Part shown: piece by piece, positions 1-13,099 of the stretch
Position numbering within the stretch: position 1 is the first letter of the stretch
Layout: every line of letters starts with the position of its first letter
Source: Heyndrickxia acidiproducens DSM 23148
GTDB taxonomy: Bacteria > Bacillota > Bacilli > Bacillales > Bacillaceae_C
Assembly (NCBI RefSeq): GCF_000374345.1
Contig: NZ_KB894002.1
Span: 1 to 45,275 of the forward strand
Direction of reading: 5' to 3'
Length of the DNA: 45,275 bases
Made by a program: the position numbers and the translations under genes
Notes under the pieces: generated by a model
The model's input: the letters and a program-made list of their open reading frames with translations, nothing else
Told to the model about the DNA's origin: nothing
Databases searched by the model: none

Positions 1-267
1 TTGTAAGTTGTTCTTTGAAAACTGAAGATATGAGGTTGTGACAGGAAAAACGTCTGTCACGTAAAATCTTCAACGTTCAATCGCCTACACCATGTATACC
101 GAAGTTGCGAAAACCAAGCTAAAGTAGGGTGCATGGCAGAGTAACGTACAAGATATGAATTCTCACCGTAGGGACTACGGGTGGAGCCTGCTCAATAACT
201 AGTGGTTGCACTGGTGTTCGCAGGAATCCCCCACTTCAAGGCGATAGCCTAAGTGGCGGGTAATTCA
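1..267 (+). mobile_element. Right end of an IS200/IS605-type (TnpB) element, partial
   Basis: The non-coding stretch ends in a hairpin at 228-260 (CCCCCACTT pairing with AAGTGGCGGG) followed by a TTCAA-like tail near 264-268. This is the arrangement I know from right ends of IS200/IS605 elements that carry tnpB. All three forward frames stop within the first 40 bases, so any tnpB gene must end at or just inside the left edge and its body is not visible. The element end directly abuts the stop codon of a decayed IS1380-type transposase. Family assignment rests on remembered end structure, not a search. Confidence 0.55.
38..267 (+). ncRNA. TnpB-type omega-RNA-like (reRNA) scaffold
   Basis: The region contains several clear hairpins in a row: GTGACAG/CTGTCAC (38-44 with 54-60), CCGTAG/CTACGG (166-180) and the terminal right-end hairpin (228-260). 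Segments such as the one around 158-200 and the GGAATCCCCCACTT motif resemble omega RNAs transcribed from right ends of tnpB elements in Bacilli. In that family the scaffold's 3' end is followed by a guide taken from the flanking DNA. Here that would start near 268 and read into the 3' end of the IS1380-type transposase gene. Structure is seen directly; identity is recalled from the family; activity is inference because tnpB is outside the window. Confidence 0.55.
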
Positions 268-272
268 AAGAT

Positions 273-1386
273 TCACTCCTCATATTCTTCTGAAATGGAC
301 AGCTTTGGCAATTCCCGGATCACATCCCGGATTCTTTTCATACGCTTATTTCCGTAGCTGATGAAACGGAGCAGGTTATAAGCAAAAACGCCGAAAAGCA
401 AAACAAGCTCATTTGTTTTTTTATTTCCGGAGGGCAGCTGTTTGAAGCCAAGATCAGACATAAATTCACGTTTAAACGATTTACAAACTTTCAGATGTTC
501 GTTGTAAAGTTCCAGTACAGCTGCCGGAGAAATATCCAGCGAGGTCATGTACAATTCAGCTTCATAATTGGGCATCAGCAATATTTGTCCGTTTTTATCA
601 ATGGTTGTTTCAATGATTTTAAAAACTTTATAGACAACTTTTTGCGCCCCGGCTGCAGTGATCGTTTCCGCAACGGATCCAAGGTATACCTTTCTTCCTT
701 CCCGTTCAACACAGCAGAGGCCATGTTTCCGGGCGGTTTCAACCCATGTGTCCGCGTCCGGCAGTGGCTGTTTTATAATAAAATCGATTTGACGGGCCAG
801 CAGTTTTGCCGTAATTTTACAATTTTCCTCAGTTACCTCCATCCGCCAAAGAAACTGTCCAGATGCCAATTGCTCTGCAGCCCGGATTAGCATGCCCGCT
901 TCCTGTTCAAAGTTAAGGCAGTATTTTTCCCTGCCAATAAATGTAAACGGCTTTGCAATGTCCACTGGTATGAAACTGTTGCCTTTTATCGTTACCGGTC
1001 TGATAAACGCATCTGTCTGATGTATCAGGTGAAGAGATTCATCAAGGATGATCTGTCTCCATTCTGCGGATAAAGCCGCTTCATCTAACCGGTGTTCCAA
1101 AACAGCCGGTGAAGGGATCCTCTCCAGACCCAAGGAAGCGCGGAATTCAGGGTCGCCGCGAAACGCTTCAATTTCACTGAAATCTTTCTTGCCAAGGCAA
1201 AGCAGGCCAATATAAGACTTCGCGATATCCCCATTAGAATAGCCAAGATTTAGTCTTGATCGTTTCCGATTTGGCATTGTTAAGTCTTGAAACCAGTGTC
1301 AACTGTTCGAGAAGAAACCCGATTACAGCAAGTCCGGATGACAGTTGTAAAGGGTCATCACAATACTCAATACTGAATTTTTTCAT
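273..1386 (-). pseudogene. IS1380-family transposase, frameshifted and internally decayed
   Basis: The main open frame (273-1277) encodes 334 residues with IS1380-type blocks: LGYSNGDIAKSYIGLLCLGK, a central YCLNFEQEAG block and C-terminal LPSGNKKTNELVLLFGVFAYNLLR. The expected N-terminus lies in another frame: an ATG at 1384-1386 behind an AGGTGAG ribosome site opens a 50-residue peptide (MKKFSIEYCDDPLQLSSG...) that stops at 1234, so a frameshift lies near 1255-1280. The protein is far shorter than the usual 420-440 residues. The expected FDNS-type block is missing, and RMEVTEEN stands where RMDSGND is normal, so catalytic acids are lost. FKREF remains at the FHSEF position. The copy is most likely inactive. 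Its 3' end is abutted by the IS605-type right end. Confidence 0.75.
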
Positions 1387-1397
1387 ACGCTCACCTG

Positions 1398-1423
1398 GAT
1401 AGATTGATATGTCTATTATACTA
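1398..1423 (-). promoter_or_regulatory. Possible promoter of the IS1380 transposase remnant
   Basis: On the minus strand a TATAAT-like hexamer occurs in TAGTATAATAGAC just upstream of the AGGTGAG ribosome site and ATG at 1386. The -35 element is weak. It is listed because the -10 match is good and correctly placed; there is no other evidence. Confidence 0.3.
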
Positions 1424-1474
1424 AAGATGTTTTATAATGGGGTTGTAGTCTGAATTTTAGAAATGATGTGAAAG

Positions 1475-1606
1475 ATGCTTTTTAAGGAACGGACAACGCC
1501 ATGCGAGCTATTTCTTTTGAAATCGCTGAATCGCCGGATGACACTCTCCGAAAATGATCAAAAGTATCTTTGGAACCTGGAAAAGGGTGCTCCCACTTTT
1601 GTCTAA
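1475..1606 (+). pseudogene. 5' stub of a NERD-like hypothetical gene
   Basis: ATG at 1475 opens 43 residues (MLFKERTTPCELFLLKSLNR..., then TLSENDQKYLWNLEKG) before a stop at 1604-1606. The stub resembles the N-terminus of Bacillus nuclease-related-domain (NERD) proteins, which typically continue from an LEKG block into a YEGE-type NERD start. Here it changes abruptly after LEKG into the sequence of an inverted-repeat patch, so the gene looks truncated by an insertion or deletion. Assignment is from recalled similarity over a short stretch. Confidence 0.4.
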
Positions 1607-1660
1607 TTGGGGCTTCTAATTGGACAAAGGGAAGCTCGTTCCTCTCCCTTTTGTCTAATT
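1592..1660. repeat. Cluster of one 13-mer in direct and inverted copies
   Basis: CTTTTGTCTAATT occurs at 1596-1608 and again at 1648-1660. An inverted near-copy (AATTGGACAAAGG) lies at 1619-1631, giving a hairpin AATTGGACAAAGGG / CCCTTTTGTCTAATT. This compact set of binding-site-like repeats sits exactly where the NERD-like stub is cut, so it may be a residual transposon end. No transposase is visible next to it. Confidence 0.5.
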
Positions 1661-1677
1661 AAAAATGTTTCAAATTG

Positions 1678-1723
1678 AAAAAGCGGCATGCTCTGCACGT
1701 AAAAGGCCAGCATGCCGCTTTTT
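1678..1723 (-). terminator. Rho-independent terminator of the pyr operon
   Basis: AAAAAGCGGCATGCT (1678-1692) pairs perfectly with AGCATGCCGCTTTTT (1709-1723). The hairpin lies just downstream of the pyrE stop and is flanked by A/T runs, so it can end transcription of the pyr operon and may also act on the opposite strand. Confidence 0.9.
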
Positions 1724-1731
1724 AATGGTCT

Positions 1732-2369
1732 CTATTCTGTTGTTTTTGCAGGTTCCCACTTCTCCGGATCCTTCCGCCATTCTTGCAGCGTCTCTAAATC
1801 TTCTTCCCTGATCAAAGCTTTTTTCACGCCCACCTGCAAAAGCGCAGAGTAATTGGATAGGGAATAAGCCTGGATTCCTTCCCGCTTAAAATTCTCAATC
1901 CCTGCCGGCAGTTCGTATGTAAAAATGGATACAACGCCAAGCACTTCCAAGCCGGCTTCCTGCAAAGCGTGCACAACGGTCAGCACACTTCCGCCTGTAG
2001 AAATAAGATCTTCGACAACAACAACTTTTTGCCCGGCTGCCACCCGGCCTTCGATTTGGTTGCCCTTGCCATGCTTTTTCGCACTTGAGCGCACATAGCA
2101 CATGGGCAAATTCATCAGATCGCTGACAAAAGCGGCGTGTGCAATGCCTGCAGTCGCTGTTCCGGCAATAATCTCTGCATCTGGAAAATGCGCTTCAATC
2201 AGCTTTTTCAGCCCGATCGCGATTTCTTTCCGCAGGTTCGGGTATGACAAGGTAATGCGGTTGTCACAGTAGATTGGCGATTTGATGCCCGAAGACCAGG
2301 TAAAAGGTTCGTTCGGTTTTAAAAAGACAGCTTCGATCTCCAGTAACTGTCCGGCTATGTATGTTTCCA

Positions 2370-2370
<1 letters not shown>
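1732..2370 (-). CDS. pyrE: Orotate phosphoribosyltransferase PyrE
   Basis: Transfers the ribose-phosphate of PRPP to orotate, giving OMP, the fifth step of UMP synthesis in the cytoplasm. The 212-residue protein starts [17 protein letters not shown] and contains the family block [16 protein letters not shown] near the N-terminus. The PRPP-binding motif [13 protein letters not shown] lies at residues 116-128. I chose the ATG at 2370 because it overlaps the pyrF stop (TAATG) and aligns with B. subtilis PyrE; an in-frame ATG at 2385 would add five residues inside pyrF. It is the last gene of the operon, followed by a strong terminator. Confidence 0.97.
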
Positions 2371-4759
<2,389 letters not shown>

Positions 4760-4763
<4 letters not shown>

Positions 4764-7700
4764 GCGAATACCCCCTGCTTTTCTTGCGTCGCAATCGGAC
4801 GGATTGAAAAGCTCATCGATTCTAAAATCGATAGGAGTGCGGCTGCTGTATCAAGCGAGGTTAGACAAGGGATTCCGCTTTCCACTGCTTCGCGGCGAAT
4901 TTGAAAGCCGTCCCGTTCGTACTGCTGGCCCTTTGTCATCGTATTGAGAACAAATTGGACGCTGCCGTTGCGGATTGAGTCGAGCACCGTATGCCCGTCG
5001 CTTCCGATTTTGTCCACTTCTTCGACTGCCAGCCCGTTTTCTTTCATCAATGCAGCCGTACCCGCAGTCGCTTTTAAGGTAAAACCAATATCCGTAAAAC
5101 GTTTTGCGAGTGAGAGTGCTTCCTGCTTATCTTTATCCGCGATCGTAAATAGAATGCTGCCATTTTGCCTTAACTGTATGCCTGCTGCGGCAAAACCTTT
5201 ATACAAAGCTTTTTCAAATGTCCTATCACGGCCCATCACCTCGCCGGTTGATTTCATTTCCGGCCCGAGTGTTGGTTCAACCCTTTTCAGTTTAGCAAAT
5301 GAGAAGACTGGTACCTTTATGAATACTTCCTGTTTTTCCGGCCGCAACCCTGTACCGTACCCAAGGTGATCAAGTGATTCTCCTAAAATCACTTTTGTTG
5401 CCAGTTTTGCCATTGGAACATCCGTGATTTTGCTTAAGAATGGCACCGTCCGGCTTGAACGCGGATTGACTTCGATGACGTAGAGTTCATTGTGTGAAAC
5501 AATAAACTGGATATTCATCAAGCCTTTAATTTCGAGCCCGGCTGCGAGCTTTTCGCAAGTTTCAACGATTTCAGCTTTTAACTCTTCCGTTAACCGGCGC
5601 GGCGGGTAGACGGCAATCGAATCGCCGGAGTGGACGCCTGCACGTTCAATATGTTCGACGATCCCTGGAATCAGCACATCTTTTCCGTCGGCAATGACAT
5701 CGACTTCAAATTCATTTCCGGTCACATAGCGGTCGACCAGTACGGGCTGGTTCGGGCTCACCTTTACGGCCGTTTTCATATACTGCCGCAAATCATCTTC
5801 GTGGTAGACGATTTCCATCGCGCGGCCGCCGAGGACAAATGACGGGCGCACCAAAACCGGATAACCAATTTTCTTGGCGATCGCAACGGCTTCTTCTACC
5901 GATGTGCCCGTTTTACCGAGCGGCCGCTTGATTCCAAGTTGATTTAAAACTTGTTCGAACTGATCGCGGTCTTCTGCGCGTTCCAAATTTTCAAGCGAGG
6001 TGCCGAGAATGCGCACACCGCGTTCAGACAGGCTTTCTGCCAGGTTGATCGCCGTCTGGCCGCCGAACTGGACAACGACCCCTTCCGGCTGCTCCAAATC
6101 GATAATATGCATGACATCTTCAATCGTGAGCGGTTCAAAATACAGTTTATCGGAAATGCTGAAATCAGTTGAGACCGTTTCCGGGTTGTTGTTGATAATG
6201 ATTGCTTCATAGCCTGCTTCCTGAATTGCCCAGACAGCGTGAACCGTGGCGTAATCAAACTCGATCCCCTGGCCGATGCGGATCGGTCCGGAACCGAGGA
6301 CGATGATGCTTTTTTTATTCGTAACGATGGATTCATTCTCTTCTTCATAGGTGCCGTAAAAATAGGGTGTCTCTGAGGCAAATTCGCCGGCACATGTGTC
6401 AACCATTTTATACACCGGCACAATCCCGTGCTGTTTGCGCCAGGTATACACTTTTTCTTCTTCCGTTTTCCACAGCCGGGCGATGGCGGTATCGGCAAAT
6501 CCCATTTCTTTGGCGGCCTTTGTAACCCCGGGATCCCACGGTGAAGCCTGCAAATCTTGTTCAAAGCGGATCATTTTCCTAAGTTTGTAAAGGAAGAACA
6601 GGTCAATCTGGCTCCAGTCATGCAATTGCCCGATGGAAACGCCGCGCCTTAACGCTTCAGCGAGGTAAAAAAGACGTTCATCACCGGCAGTGCGGATCCG
6701 TTTTTCAATTTTGCCCATGCTTATCTCTGCCCCGTTTTCAAGATCCAAATGGCGAAGGCCGACTTCCAGCGAGCGCGCTGCTTTTAACAGCGATTCTTCA
6801 AAACTGCGGCCGATTGCCATGACTTCGCCGGTTGCTTTCATCTGTGTGCCGAGCGTACGGTAAGCCTGCTCAAATTTATCAAACGGAAAGCGCGGAATTT
6901 TTGTTACAACATAATCAAGCGCTGGTTCAAAATTTGCGTAAGATGTGCCGGTCACAGGGTTCTTCATTTCGGCAAGCGTCAGTCCGACTGCGATTTTGGC
7001 TGACAGTTTGGCGATCGGGTAGCCGGTTGCCTTTGAGGCGAGCGCGGATGAGCGGCTGACGCGCGGATTGACTTCAATGACATAGTAGTCAAAGCTGTTC
7101 GGGTCAAGGGCAAGCTGGACATTACAGCCGCCTTCGATCCCGAGCGCGCGAATAATTTTTAAGGAAACGTTGCGGAGCATCTGATATTCTTTATCGCTTA
7201 ATGTCTGGCTCGGCGCAACAACAATCGAGTCGCCGGTATGAACGCCGACAGGGTCGATATTTTCCATATTACATACAACAATCGTGTGGTCTTCACTGTC
7301 GCGCATCACTTCGTATTCAACCTCTTTAAAGCCGGCAATGCTTTTTTCCAATAAACATTGGTGGACAGGGCTTTGGCGCAGGCCGTTAGTGACCGTTTCA
7401 ATTAGTTCTTCCTCGTTGTGGCAGATGCCGCCGCCTGTTCCGCCCAGGGTATAGGCAGGACGTACGATGACCGGATAACCTTCTTTGCGGATAAATTGGT
7501 AAGCTTCTTTGAGTGAATGGACAATCATGCTTTCCGGCACCGGTTCATGGAGTTTTCCCATCAGGTCGCGGAATGCTTCCCGGTCTTCCGCCTGTTCGAT
7601 TGCAGTCAGCTTTGTGCCGAGCACTTCGACACCGTATTGGTTGAGAATCCCGGACTTGGCGAGTTCCATCGCAATGTTCAAACCGGTTTGGCCGCCGAGC

Positions 7701-7966
7701 GTCGGCAAGAGGGCATCCGGTCGTTCTTTGCAGATGATGCGGCCGACAAATTCAGCTGTTAACGGTTCGATATACACTTTATCTGCCATTTCCGTATCGG
7801 TCATGATCGTTGCCGGGTTGGAGTTAACCAAAACGACTTTATAGCCTTCTTCTTTAAGGGCAAGGCAGGCCTGTGTTCCGGCATAGTCAAATTCTGCGGC
7901 CTGGCCGATGACGATCGGGCCGGAACCGATGACAAGGATTTTTTTGATATCAGTGCGTTTTGGCAT
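4760..7966 (-). CDS. pyrAB: Carbamoyl-phosphate synthase, pyrimidine-specific, large subunit PyrAB
   Basis: Makes carbamoyl phosphate from bicarbonate, two ATP and the ammonia delivered by PyrAA. From the ATG at 7966 the protein has 1068 residues and the expected duplicated ATP-grasp architecture. Each half opens with an IxxLGSGP/VIGSGP nucleotide block ([11 protein letters not shown] near residue 10, [17 protein letters not shown] about halfway). A C-terminal MGS-like domain follows, the usual allosteric region for UMP and PRPP. I preferred this start over one at 7996 because of a GGAGG site 11 bases upstream and alignment of [17 protein letters not shown] with relatives. The start overlaps the end of pyrAA by 17 bases. 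Confidence 0.97.
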
Positions 7967-9050
7967 ATTGTTGGTCCTCCTTTTGATGCTGGTCAATCAT
8001 GTTTAAAAACTGGTCGAATAATGGATTGGAATCATGCGGGCCCGGTGATGCTTCCGGATGGTACTGAACCGTAAAAGCAGGGTATTGAGTATGGGCCAGC
8101 CCCTCCACCGTGCCATCGTTTAATGCCCGTTCCGTCACCATCAGTCCTGTGCCTGCAAGCGATTTTTCATCGACTGCGTAGCCATGGTTTTGCGATGTAA
8201 TCACGGTTTTGCCTGTGCGGATGTCCTGGACAGGATGATTGGCGCCGCGATGGCCGAATTTTAATTTAAACGTGTCAGCACCGCAGGCGAGGGCAAACAG
8301 CTGGTGGCCTAAGCAGATGCCAAACAGCGGCACTTTTCCGATCAGGCCTTTTACCATTTGCACGGCTCCTTTTACATCTTTCGGGTTGCCCGGGCCGTTA
8401 GACAGCATGACCCCGTCCGGCTGCAGCGATAAAATATCGGCCGCCGTTGCATGATAAGGCATCACGGTGACGCGGCAGTTTCGTTTCGTCAATTCTGTTA
8501 AAATACTTTTTTTCGCCCCGAAATCGATGAGCACAATATGCTTGCCGGGGCCTTTCATTTCATAACGCGTTTTCGTGGAAACTTGCGCAACCGCATCGCT
8601 TAACGCCGGAAGCCCCTTCAGCCTGGCAACAACTGATTCTGTGTCAACGTCTTCCGCACAAATTGCCCCCCGCAATGTTCCGTATGCGCGGATTTTCCGT
8701 GTCAACTTTCGCGTATCGATCCCTGCAATTCCGGGAATCCCTTTTTCCTTTAGAAATTCGTCGAGTGATAATGTGCTTCTCCAATTGGATGGAAATTCAG
8801 CTGCTTCTTTAACCACAACCCCGCGCACAAATGGCAGCGACGATTCATAATCGTTCCAGTTGATGCCGTAATTTCCGATTAATGGATAGGTAAATGTCAC
8901 AATCTGCCCGTAAAAGGATGGGTCTGTTAATGTTTCCTGATAGCCGGTCATGCCTGTTGTAAAAACAACTTCCCCAAAAGACGCTTTTACACTGCCAAAT
9001 CCCTTTCCCTTAAAAACTGTACCATCTTCCAAAATGAATTGCCGTTTCAC
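7950..9050 (-). CDS. pyrAA: Carbamoyl-phosphate synthase, pyrimidine-specific, small subunit PyrAA
   Basis: Glutamine amidotransferase subunit that supplies ammonia to PyrAB. From the GTG at 9050 it has 366 residues, close to the usual 364. The class I glutaminase triad is visible: Cys246 in GICLGHQ, and His341 and Glu343 in [11 protein letters not shown]. The GTG start overlaps the pyrC stop (GTGA) and has a GGAG site upstream. A longer frame to 9119 would run into pyrC and adds residues not seen in the family. Confidence 0.95.
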   Translation of the reverse strand: MKRQFILEDGTVFKGKGFGSVKASFGEVVFTTGMTGYQETLTDPSFYGQIVTFTYPLIGNYGINWNDYESSLPFVRGVVVKEAAEFPSNWRSTLSLDEFLKEKGIPGIAGIDTRKLTRKIRAYGTLRGAICAEDVDTESVVARLKGLPALSDAVAQVSTKTRYEMKGPGKHIVLIDFGAKKSILTELTKRNCRVTVMPYHATAADILSLQPDGVMLSNGPGNPKDVKGAVQMVKGLIGKVPLFGICLGHQLFALACGADTFKLKFGHRGANHPVQDIRTGKTVITSQNHGYAVDEKSLAGTGLMVTERALNDGTVEGLAHTQYPAFTVQYHPEASPGPHDSNPLFDQFLNMIDQHQKEDQQYAKTH

Positions 9051-10333
9051 TTGACTGCCAACTCCTTTTCCCAAACCAATTCTCCGTTCGCCCATGTTGC
9101 ACCCGGCCAGCCGGCGCACTCCCAGCCGTCAAACGGGGTATTTTTTCCTTTTGATAAAAAGGCGTGCTTATCAATTTTTTTCCGTTCCTTTAGATCGATT
9201 GCGGTGATGTCAGCAGCTGCGCCTGTCTGAAGCACACCGAACGGCAGACGAAAAGCTTGCGCCGGTTTTTCCGTCATCCAGGAAACAAGCTGCCTGAGGG
9301 TAAAAATCCCGGTCTCAACGAAGCGGGTGTAGAGCAGCGGAAAAGCCGTTTCAAATCCGGTAATGCCAAATGGCGCTTTCGAGATGTCCTTTGCTTTTTC
9401 ATCTGCCGCATGCGGGGCATGGTCAGTTGCAATAAAATCAATCGTCCCGTCTAAGAGACCTGCAATTAAAACGTCCCGGTCTTCTTTTGCCCTCAGCGGC
9501 GGATTCATTTTCCAGTTTGTATCCAATCCCGGCATATCGTCTTCACACAAAAGCAGGTGGTGCGGTGTCACTTCTGCCGTCACCGGAATACCCGCTCTTT
9601 TTGCATCGCGGACAACCCGGACCGATTCTTTCGTGCTGATATGGCAAACATGATAATGGCAGCCGGTTGCTTCAGCCAGCAGCACATCACGTGCAATTTG
9701 TACGGATTCGCAAATGGACGGGATCCCCTTTAACCCGTGGGCTTTTGCAAATTTCCCATCGTGCACACAGCCGCCGTGGATCAGCGAGTTGTCCTCGCAA
9801 TGGGCAACCACTGCCATATCCAGCGCTTTTGCCCGGGTCATCGCCTGAAGCATTTGATCCGCTTCCTGCACACCCACGCCGTCGTCCGTAAAAGCAAATG
9901 CCCCCGCGGCTTTCAACCCGGCAAAATCCGCCAGTTCCCCGCCTTTTTCATCAAGTGTGATCGCAGCATACGGCAGCACGCGCACTTTCGCATCCATTTG
10001 TATTTTTTCCTGAAGGGCCGCCAGACGTTCCGGACGGTCGGCCACAGGATTTGTATTCGGCATCGCAGCAACCGTCGTAAAGCCTCCCTTTGCCGCTGCC
10101 ATTGTCCCGGTGCGGATTGTTTCTTTGTGCTCAAATCCCGGTTCCCTTAAATGCACATGCAGATCGACAAACCCGGGGAAAACGGCCATGCCGTATGCTT
10201 CAAACACATTTTCCCCTTCAGGTGCCAGCCCCGTACCAATCTCTGCTATTTTATCCTGCTTAATGCGAATATCTTTCTGAACTTGTTCGCCATTTTCATC
10301 TAATAAAAAGCCGCCTTTAATCAGCCAATCCAT
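9047..10333 (-). CDS. pyrC: Dihydroorotase PyrC
   Basis: Zinc amidohydrolase that cyclises carbamoyl-aspartate to dihydroorotate. The 428 residues match the B. subtilis length exactly. Metal ligands are visible: HVH at residues 59-61 in DLHVHLREP, His178, His231 and Asp304 in ATDHAPH. It lies one base from the pyrB stop and overlaps the pyrAA start. Type I dihydroorotase, as in other Gram-positive pyr operons. Confidence 0.97.
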   Translation of the reverse strand: MDWLIKGGFLLDENGEQVQKDIRIKQDKIAEIGTGLAPEGENVFEAYGMAVFPGFVDLHVHLREPGFEHKETIRTGTMAAAKGGFTTVAAMPNTNPVADRPERLAALQEKIQMDAKVRVLPYAAITLDEKGGELADFAGLKAAGAFAFTDDGVGVQEADQMLQAMTRAKALDMAVVAHCEDNSLIHGGCVHDGKFAKAHGLKGIPSICESVQIARDVLLAEATGCHYHVCHISTKESVRVVRDAKRAGIPVTAEVTPHHLLLCEDDMPGLDTNWKMNPPLRAKEDRDVLIAGLLDGTIDFIATDHAPHAADEKAKDISKAPFGITGFETAFPLLYTRFVETGIFTLRQLVSWMTEKPAQAFRLPFGVLQTGAAADITAIDLKERKKIDKHAFLSKGKNTPFDGWECAGWPGATWANGELVWEKELAVK

Positions 10334-10334
10334 A

Positions 10335-11228
10335 TCAGCAAACCACCTTTTCTTTTTGTAAAACTGCTTTTAAAATCGCCATCCGCGCAAATACCCCGTT
10401 TTCCATTTGCTTAAAAATCCGCGAACGGCGGCATTCAACCAGTTCGCTTGCGATTTCAACATCGCGGTTGACCGGCGCCGGATGCATAATAATGCTGCCC
10501 GGTTTCATGGCCTGAGCCCTTTCAACCGTCAATCCATAGGCGCGATGGTACGCTTCTTTTGACAAGTGCTCCGTTTCTTTATGGCGCTCATGCTGAATCC
10601 GCAGCAGCATGATGACATCTGCTTGCTTTACCCCATCATCAATATCGACGTAATCAAGCTGCATGGTTGGATCATACCACTCAACAGGTCCTGAACATTT
10701 CACCGCCGCGCCGAGTCTTTTCAAGGCGCAGGCATTTGAGCGGGCGACACGGCTATGGACAATATCGCCAATGATGCAGACGTTTAAGCCGCGAAAGGTG
10801 CCGAATTCCTGCTGGATCGTCAGCAAATCAAGCAGGCACTGTGACGGGTGCTGGCCGCTGCCATCGCCGGCATTGACAATTGACAAGCCGATGTTTCCAG
10901 TAAGTTTTTTGTAATATTCATCTTCCTCGTGGCGGATGACCGCAAGCTTAACGCCGATGGACTGCAATGTTTTTACCGTATCATAAAGCGTCTCACCCTT
11001 GAGCACGCTGGATGCCCCGATTTCAAACGGAAGGAGCTCGAGGCCGAGCCGCCGTTCCGCGACTTCAAAGCTGCATTTTGTGCGCGTGCTCGGTTCGTAA
11101 AACAAATTGGCCGCAAAAACGGGTTCCGGTGTTTGCCATTGTTCCCCTTTTGCGAACGCGTCCGCTTCCTCCAGCAGTTCAAGAATTTCTCCATTCGTCA
11201 AATCGGAAATGGTCAGGAAATGTTTCAT
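10335..11228 (-). CDS. pyrB: Aspartate carbamoyltransferase PyrB
   Basis: Condenses carbamoyl phosphate with aspartate. The 297-residue protein shows the carbamoyl-phosphate site [12 protein letters not shown] (STRT at 47-50) and HPSQ at residues 127-130. It is the first structural gene after the pyrR-pyrB attenuator, with an AGGAGG site upstream of ATG 11228. No regulatory pyrI chain is present, as in other Bacilli. Confidence 0.97.
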   Translation of the reverse strand: MKHFLTISDLTNGEILELLEEADAFAKGEQWQTPEPVFAANLFYEPSTRTKCSFEVAERRLGLELLPFEIGASSVLKGETLYDTVKTLQSIGVKLAVIRHEEDEYYKKLTGNIGLSIVNAGDGSGQHPSQCLLDLLTIQQEFGTFRGLNVCIIGDIVHSRVARSNACALKRLGAAVKCSGPVEWYDPTMQLDYVDIDDGVKQADVIMLLRIQHERHKETEHLSKEAYHRAYGLTVERAQAMKPGSIIMHPAPVNRDVEIASELVECRRSRIFKQMENGVFARMAILKAVLQKEKVVC

Positions 11229-11293
11229 TTTTTAACATCCTCCTTATTTTTTAAGCAATCGGGAAATGCGGGACAACAACATGCAGCTTTTCA

Positions 11294-11330
11294 CAAAAAA
11301 ACACCCTGCAGTCTCAAGCAGGGTGCGTGT
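11294..11330 (-). terminator. Attenuator terminator before pyrB
   Basis: On the minus strand CACCCTGC pairs with GCAGGGTG and is followed by a seven-T run. It lies about 65 bases before pyrB and downstream of a PyrR-binding motif, so it is the regulated terminator of the pyrR-pyrB attenuator. Confidence 0.9.
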
Positions 11331-11364
11331 TTCTTTGCGGCATGGCTGCATAAAGCCAATCCGC

Positions 11365-11402
11365 AGCACCCTTTCAAGCCTCTCTGGACTTTCTGTTAAA
11401 AG
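11365..11402 (-). promoter_or_regulatory. PyrR-binding site in the pyrR-pyrB leader
   Basis: The minus strand reads AGTCCAGAGAGGCT (11377-11390), which matches the PyrR anti-antiterminator loop of Bacillus pyr leaders. PyrR bound to UMP stabilises this hairpin and allows the downstream terminator to form. The 5' part overlaps the antiterminator segment. Confidence 0.9.
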
Positions 11403-11488
11403 GTGTTCTGATTTATTTGTTTATAAAATGGCCCGCTTTGCCGCGCAAAAACACAAAAGGGGCCGTTTCCTTCCTTGCATGCCGCGTT

Positions 11489-12088
<600 letters not shown>

Positions 12089-12104
12089 TTATATATCGTT
12101 CCCT

Positions 12105-12130
12105 TGCCAGCCTCACAGGACTGCGTTAAA
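12105..12130 (-). promoter_or_regulatory. PyrR-binding site in the pyrR 5' leader
   Basis: The minus strand reads AGTCCTGTGAGGCT (12109-12122), the variant of the PyrR loop found in first-gene leaders. It follows the promoter by about 30 bases and precedes the terminator, so the operon is controlled by UMP from its first gene. Confidence 0.88.
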
Positions 12131-12150
12131 AGGCTTATGAAGTTATTTTT

Positions 12151-12179
12151 ACCTTAAACTTTTTCAAACGGTTTGTCAA
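12151..12179 (-). promoter_or_regulatory. Sigma-A-like promoter of the pyr operon
   Basis: The minus strand reads TTGACA (12174-12179), a 17-base spacer, then TAAGGT (12151-12156). The -35 is perfect and the -10 weak. It lies directly before the PyrR leader and just after the rluD stop. Confidence 0.7.
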
Positions 12180-12187
12180 TCATTTTT

Positions 12188-13099
12188 TCACGACTCTAAT
12201 CGTAATTGTTGCAATAACGCCCGATAATCGTCCGGAAGCGGCGCCTCAAACTCAAGGTATTCATTGGTGCGCGGATGGTTAAACCCAAGTACGCCGGCGT
12301 GGAGCACCTGGCCGCCAAAGTCAATCGTTTTTCTCGGGCCGTATTTCGGGTCGCCGGCAAGCGGATAGCCGATATATTTCATGTGGACACGGATTTGGTG
12401 GGTCCGCCCCGTTTCCAGCTGGCATTCAATGAATGTATACTGATGAAAATGTTCGAGAACGCGAAAATGGGTGACCGCGTGTTTTCCGCCGTCAACAACC
12501 GCCATGCGTTTCCGGTCAACGGGGTCCCTTGCGATCGGCGCATCAACCGTACCGGCTTCATGGGGAATTTCGCCATGGACGAGCGCATAATATTTGCGTG
12601 TGACCGTTTTATCGTTCAATTGCTTTGCCAGTTTTTCATGTGCCAAATCATTTTTTGCCACCATCAAAAGCCCCGATGTATCTTTGTCGATGCGGTGGAC
12701 AATCCCCGGGCGCAGTACACCATTTATGCCCGATAAGTCCTTGCAGTGGTACATGAGGCCGTTCACCAGCGTCCCTGTCAGATGCCCGTAAGACGGGTGG
12801 ACAACCATGCCTTTTGGCTTGTTCACGACAAGCACATCGGCATCCTCGTAATAAATGTCAAGATCCAGGTCTTCCGGCTTGATATCCGGCGTTTCAGGCT
12901 CGGGAACTGCCACTTCAACGAGATCTCCCGGCACACATTTGTAATTGGCTTTTCCCGGTTTGCCGTTAACCGTAACAAGCCCTTCTTTCATCCATTGCTG
13001 AACTTGTGATCTTGACCATTCTTCCTTAAAGGATGAAACCAATTTATCCAGACGTTCATTTTTTTCTTCTTCAAGAATGGTGTGATCCATCTTATCCAT
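12188..13099 (-). CDS. rluD: RluD-family 23S rRNA pseudouridine synthase (YlyB)
   Basis: Predicted to convert specific uridines of 23S rRNA to pseudouridine. The 303 residues start with an S4 RNA-binding domain (about residues 14-60) and continue into the RluA/RluD catalytic domain. The catalytic aspartate is at position 138 in [11 protein letters not shown]. Length and position equal B. subtilis YlyB. The start overlaps the lspA end by eight bases, so the two are co-translated. Exact target uridines are inferred from the family. Confidence 0.93.
   Translation of the reverse strand: MDKMDHTILEEEKNERLDKLVSSFKEEWSRSQVQQWMKEGLVTVNGKPGKANYKCVPGDLVEVAVPEPETPDIKPEDLDLDIYYEDADVLVVNKPKGMVVHPSYGHLTGTLVNGLMYHCKDLSGINGVLRPGIVHRIDKDTSGLLMVAKNDLAHEKLAKQLNDKTVTRKYYALVHGEIPHEAGTVDAPIARDPVDRKRMAVVDGGKHAVTHFRVLEHFHQYTFIECQLETGRTHQIRVHMKYIGYPLAGDPKYGPRKTIDFGGQVLHAGVLGFNHPRTNEYLEFEAPLPDDYRALLQQLRLES

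Noticed and set aside
8..24. Possible rRNA spacer (TTCTTTGAAAACT) at the left edge
   Set aside because: The motif is reminiscent of Bacillus rRNA spacers, but no 16S, 23S or tRNA sequence is nearby and the flanks fit an insertion-sequence end better.
5944..6564. 206-codon minus-strand frame inside pyrAB
   Set aside because: A shifted-frame shadow of the conserved pyrAB gene with basic, low-complexity composition; the real frame is intact across it.
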